64,000 nucleotides of DNA from Stenocarpella maydis (Eukaryota; Ascomycota; Sordariomycetes; Diaporthales; Diaporthaceae). Positions 60,374 through 64,000 of the stretch are shown one piece after another (position 1 is the first letter of the stretch; each line of letters opens with the position of its first letter). The DNA lies in contig NQMI01000081.1 of the NCBI GenBank assembly GCA_002270565.1, positions 65,748 through 129,747 on the forward strand, read 5' to 3'. The position numbers were made by a program, and so were the translations under genes. The notes below the pieces were generated by a model that saw only the letters and a program-made list of their open reading frames with translations, had not been told where the DNA came from and searched no databases.

Positions 60374-62746
60374 ATGGACGGGGTCGGGCAAACCCTCCCA
60401 GAGATTCTGGCTGGGGACCTAGCCCGATCGCAGGATATCTTTCGCAGCAGGAGCTTGACCGCCGGGTCGCCTGCGGCATCACTGGCCCTGGAATTCCAGC
60501 CACCTCAGGTCCCGCGCCGCAATCCCGGCCGCGCTGTTACAAGTACGTTGCACCGCACAACCTCAGAGACCGCCTTGTGCTCTCCAAGAGCGACCGCCGG
60601 GGCCAGGGCGGACACCGCCAGAAGACAACAACAGGATATACGGCAAGACGAGTGGCCTCTTAGAGGCCCCGGCCCCCGGCTCAGCTCGCTCCCAGGCAAA
60701 CGACAGGATCATATGTCCGCCATCAAGGAGATACACATGACGCGGGACGGCAACAAGGACAGCAGGAGGTTGTTCCTCAACGGCATGGACGACGACTGGG
60801 TCAGTGATTCATCTGCAGACATTGATCCAGGGACGCTGTCGCCATCAGTCCGAACTCGGAAACAGTCAGTGACCACGGCGGCCACATCGGTCGAGATCCG
60901 TTCGGTGCTTGGGGGTGTGGGAGAAATATGCCTCTCTCCGACCAGCAGTCTCAGCAGGGAGGCGGCCTCACGAGCTCCGGCAAAGGGGGGCAGGAGCTGG
61001 GTGGACCTGGACCTGGACACGCAGAGGACCGAGGCAGGCCTTGAGGAGGGCGAGGGATCGGTGGGAGCTGCTGAGTATCCTGACGTATCCCAAGCCCTCT
61101 CAGCTACTCGGCCGAGCGGGAACGGACATGCAGAGCAGCTTGCTCATGTCGATGTTCCCAGAAGGAGGTCCTCTCTGAGCCATCAGGTCACCACTGTTTC
61201 TATCGGGGAGGCCGCACGAGTCCGTGTTGGCTATGCCCCGCACGAGGCCGAGCTGGAAGCTGCTTCGAAGATGGCGACACCCTCTCTACTATACGAGCCG
61301 CCGCCATCTCTACCCCAGCCATATCATACTGCAGTCGACTGGGAGACCAACGAGGCTGCCTCGTGCCGGAACGCTCCCAACACCTACCGCCAACCTAGCC
61401 ATGAGCCACGGTACGCCCTCACGGCCACGTCAAGCTATCAATTGCGACCTCCCTCGCCGCCTCCCCAGGAAGCTCTTGCTCACGACGCGCTGGACAGCCA
61501 ACAAAAGCCACGACACCATCCCAACTTGTTCCACAACCTTCGCAAGACACAGAGTCATTCCAGGATGCCAATTATCACTCAGGTCCAGTCCTGGCTGGAC
61601 TCGAGCGCCGCCACCGCTCATTCCGTCTCCTCCCCACACCTCACCACCCCTTCGCCTATAAGCAAGGCTCCAATCGGCAGTGTCCGCGTCGCAGCTGAAG
61701 TCCTGGAGAACCTGCGCATCAGCGTCGGCAACTTCCCCGACACAATGCTTCGCACCTCCTCCCTTACCGTGCAGACCATTCGCAGCTATTCGCGCAAGCT
61801 CAGGCGCGGTGGCACCATCAGTGGCGACCGGGGCCCTGGCCGCGACAGCGATGATTTCGCTTTCGCATCCCTCGACGGTCCAGAATCCGTGGCCGCGTCT
61901 GCGGACCACAAGTCGTCCTCAGGCGCCCTGGCGTTCAAGAAGCTCTCCCTACGTGGGAAGAAGATGCACCTGCCATCTCGTCAGACACTCTCCCACAGCT
62001 CGCCCTTCCTGAAGGAGGAAGATGACTTGTGGCCTCCTGCGGACCACCACAACTTCTTCATGCGGTCCAACACCCCCCCGTCTCGCATATCCTCCGAGGT
62101 CAGTGCCTGCGTCGGTGCTCTCCGCAGCATCTTCCCTGACGGGACTGACTACCTTCTCGACGGCCTGTACGCCCACCTCATTGCCTACAACTACATGAGC
62201 TCTCTCTGCGGCGCCATGCCCCGCCTGCCTAGCAGCCACGGCGACCCCGGCCTGCGTTCCCGGCCATCCCTGAACTTCCCCCCGGGCGTCACCAGTCGTG
62301 CAGAGCTGGAGCTCCAGGACGGCGACGACCTCGCCGTCCGCGAGCTCCAGGGCGAGGTCGCTGCCACGCCGTCGACCGCCGTGGTTCCCAAGAAGGCAGC
62401 CTCGCTCCTCGGCCTCGGCGCCACGTACATGGGAAAGCCGGTCCGGCCATGCCCCGGCGCGTTGGTCGGGCGCAGGGATAAGCATCGTAAGACCGCCCCC
62501 CCTGCAGCGGCCTTCTCCGCCTCACTCGAGTCCGAGACCGCCATGCGCGACCTCCGCGACGCCATCGCAAGCAACATCAGGCGCCTGGTAGACACGGTCA
62601 AGCAGTGTTCACCAGCCGCCGCTGGCAGGGGCAGCGACGAGGGCAGCGAGGACGCTGCAGTCCTGGGACAGAACGGCCGGGAGATTGATCCGACCCTGCT
62701 GCGCTCACTCTGTGAGGTTGTACGCTGCTACGAAGAGCTTTCATAG
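60374..62746 (+). CDS. conserved-looking fungal protein of unknown function (791 aa)
   Basis: Single open frame; the start is taken at the ATG at 60374 (GCCATGG context). The frame also contains an ATG 63 nt upstream at 60311, giving 811 aa. The stop is TAG 62744-62746. I do not recognise the family. The first ~450 residues are Ser/Pro/Arg-rich and probably disordered. From about residue 450 the sequence looks ordered: SVRVAAEVLENLRISVG, then basic RSYSRKLRRGG. A hydrophobic helix-rich block near residues 585-625 (SACVGALRSIFPDGTDYLLDGLYAHLIAYNYMSSL) is the best candidate for a conserved domain. A C-terminal helical segment ends LCEVVRCYEELS. No signal peptide or membrane anchor is visible. 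GC-rich third positions throughout support it as coding. Confidence 0.8.
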   Translation: MDGVGQTLPEILAGDLARSQDIFRSRSLTAGSPAASLALEFQPPQVPRRNPGRAVTSTLHRTTSETALCSPRATAGARADTARRQQQDIRQDEWPLRGPGPRLSSLPGKRQDHMSAIKEIHMTRDGNKDSRRLFLNGMDDDWVSDSSADIDPGTLSPSVRTRKQSVTTAATSVEIRSVLGGVGEICLSPTSSLSREAASRAPAKGGRSWVDLDLDTQRTEAGLEEGEGSVGAAEYPDVSQALSATRPSGNGHAEQLAHVDVPRRRSSLSHQVTTVSIGEAARVRVGYAPHEAELEAASKMATPSLLYEPPPSLPQPYHTAVDWETNEAASCRNAPNTYRQPSHEPRYALTATSSYQLRPPSPPPQEALAHDALDSQQKPRHHPNLFHNLRKTQSHSRMPIITQVQSWLDSSAATAHSVSSPHLTTPSPISKAPIGSVRVAAEVLENLRISVGNFPDTMLRTSSLTVQTIRSYSRKLRRGGTISGDRGPGRDSDDFAFASLDGPESVAASADHKSSSGALAFKKLSLRGKKMHLPSRQTLSHSSPFLKEEDDLWPPADHHNFFMRSNTPPSRISSEVSACVGALRSIFPDGTDYLLDGLYAHLIAYNYMSSLCGAMPRLPSSHGDPGLRSRPSLNFPPGVTSRAELELQDGDDLAVRELQGEVAATPSTAVVPKKAASLLGLGATYMGKPVRPCPGALVGRRDKHRKTAPPAAAFSASLESETAMRDLRDAIASNIRRLVDTVKQCSPAAAGRGSDEGSEDAAVLGQNGREIDPTLLRSLCEVVRCYEELS

Positions 62747-62815
62747 CGTCAACATCTTCCACTCCCCGGTTTGAACTGCGGGTCCTGTCGCTCGCCACCT
62801 GGCCGGCCTGTATTC

Positions 62816-63037
62816 TTACTCACCTTGCGACAGCCGTTTCTCCAAGTCCTCGACACGAGCAGTCATCTTCTTCCCTGGCGGCCGGACTTTGGAGGCATTC
62901 TGTACCAACACATTGCTGTTTTGCCCTTGTATTGTTTCTCCATTTTCTTCTGCAACAGACTCGCCACATCTGGAGCCATCACGCTTGGGCCTGGGTCTAG
63001 CCCCTACCTCCACCCCGATATCATCTTGGAGCTTCAT
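62816..63037 (-). CDS. small coding-like open frame, possible first exon
   Basis: 73 codons from an ATG at 63037 (an in-frame TGA lies 7 nt upstream, so the start is defined) to a stop at 62816. The product is polar with a coiled-coil-like end (MTARVEDLEKRLSQ). Immediately after RLSQ the DNA reads GTGAGT, a good fungal donor, so the stop two codons later might be inside an intron. A continuation would have to overlap the end of the + strand gene, and none was found. It could be a short gene, a first exon, or chance. Confidence 0.25.
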   Translation of the reverse strand: MKLQDDIGVEVGARPRPKRDGSRCGESVAEENGETIQGQNSNVLVQNASKVRPPGKKMTARVEDLEKRLSQGE

Positions 63038-64000
63038 TGTGCTTCATGGGCAAGTGGCGGATTGGTCAGGCCTCGTCATGACCACAACGATAGAGACCCA
63101 ACAAAACCCTTTCGTTGCTCTTGAGTCACCCTAACTGGCACGATCCCTCAGCACAAGCACAGCTCAGGTCTTGGAAACCCTCGCCCGCGCATCACTTGCT
63201 CGGCCAGAAGCATTTGGCTTGGGGGATCCAACCGCCATGCAACAACGGTGCTGGGAGAGCGAGGCCAGGAGCCCGATGCCTCGGAACCCTTCTCAGAAGA
63301 TCTTTAACTCCTCAACCCAGTTGGCCCAAGTCCCCCCCCGGGATTTTTTTTTTTCCTTTCTTTTGGCGTTCACTTCCAATCATGGCGCACACAACATATT
63401 TACTACACCCAACACAAATCTTCTTCCACACCCGCGCGACGCACGGGTTCAACCCGCTATTCTTTTTCTTCTCTTAGATCTTTTCGACCCTGTGTCACAG
63501 CATTTCTTGATCAATTCCGTACCGAGTACGAGGAAGCCTGCGCCTCTATGGGACTAATAACTCATATTTATGGTTTCCGGGCTTTGGTCTGGCAAGTGGG
63601 ACAACGTTGGGCGGTGGGCTCAGCTTCTCCGACACCGAGTATGAGCATTGACTGTGTGAGCAAGCATTGAAGGCTTGGTGGAATTAGCTGCGCTGGGGGA
63701 GACTCGAAGGTTTCAAAAAGATGTGAGAGTGGCCTGGGGCGTCGGGGATCCGTCGAAATCCGGCGGCACTGTCGTCGACGGACTGCCATCTCGGCGATTT
63801 GGATTGCTGGGTTATCATTCGTGCCTCTCGGGAGGCAAGACAGGCGCCAGTGAGGCTTTCCTACATAAGAAGTTGCCTCACGCAGCCATACAAGAGTCAA
63901 ACACACTTCTTGTCTGCTTGAGAACACTAAAAAGGGGGCAAGACAAGTAGGTTCTTTGGTTGCGTTAAAAAGGACGGTGGACCATGTGGGGAAGTTGAAG
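63038..64000. other. spacer, no gene supported
   Basis: Pyrimidine-rich stretch with a C run (63333-63340) followed by a T run (63347-63354). Open frames on both strands have no domain-like composition. The window ends without entering a recognisable gene. Confidence 0.5.

Noticed and set aside
63435..63460. GGGTTCAACCC hairpin resembling a T-arm
   Set aside because: No other tRNA arms upstream; most likely a chance palindrome.
1..64000. A secondary-metabolite or defence gene cluster
   Set aside because: No synthase, oxidase, pathway transcription factor, or known defence gene set is present; the genes are unrelated housekeeping and regulatory genes.

Overview
The window is nuclear DNA of a filamentous ascomycete, most likely a Sordariomycete. 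It carries a velvet regulator (VeA), an opsin-related protein, a PHO80-type cyclin and a GID-complex armadillo protein. Its introns are short (53-228 nt) with fungal donors and CTRAC-type branch points. Intergenic DNA is GC-rich with TACCTAGGTA palindromes. Two AT-rich blocks of dead transposons carry the C-to-T/G-to-A decay expected of repeat-induced point mutation (RIP).

Layout. Gene island 1 (1-23.0 kb): 3' part of an Mga2/Spt23-like membrane-tethered transcription factor (+), then on the minus strand a disordered 778-aa protein of unknown function, veA (2 exons), a long 5-kb spacer containing one orphan coding-like segment, a PTR2/POT peptide transporter (3 exons, one frameshift), an opsin-related protein (4 exons, retinal lysine absent), and a decayed APH-type phosphotransferase at the island edge. 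RIP island 1 (23.0-35.8 kb): a chromovirus-type gypsy element with both LTRs and a 5-bp target duplication, low-complexity DNA, a pogo/Fot1 element carrying three nested insertions whose target duplications can all be read, and a 509-bp foldback element. Gene island 2 (35.9-43.3 kb): a GID5/Vid28/ARMC8 homologue (-, 3 exons) divergent from a PHO80/PREG-type cyclin (+, 2 exons). RIP island 2 (43.4-58.4 kb): a second pogo element with intact terminal repeats, Ty1/copia remnants, a second gypsy copy with RT, RNase H, integrase and chromodomain remnants, and copies of a young non-RIPped LTR family. Gene island 3 (58.4-64 kb): a 791-aa protein of unknown function and spacer DNA.

The genes do not form an obvious pathway or cluster. 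They are mostly global regulators (veA, mga2, preg, gid5) and transport or stress membrane proteins. The most informative part of the window is the nested transposon stratigraphy. Removing three insertions from the first pogo element gives about 1.85 kb, close to the uninterrupted second copy (1.82 kb), and the coding frame is restored at two of the insertion points.

Four single N bases (33844, 50320, 51976, 55829) are present. Three lie at places where sequence is abruptly duplicated or inverted inside repeats, so the order of repeat fragments in RIP island 2 should be treated as provisional. Exon structures were derived by reading splice signals and family conservation by eye; no alignment or transcript data were used.
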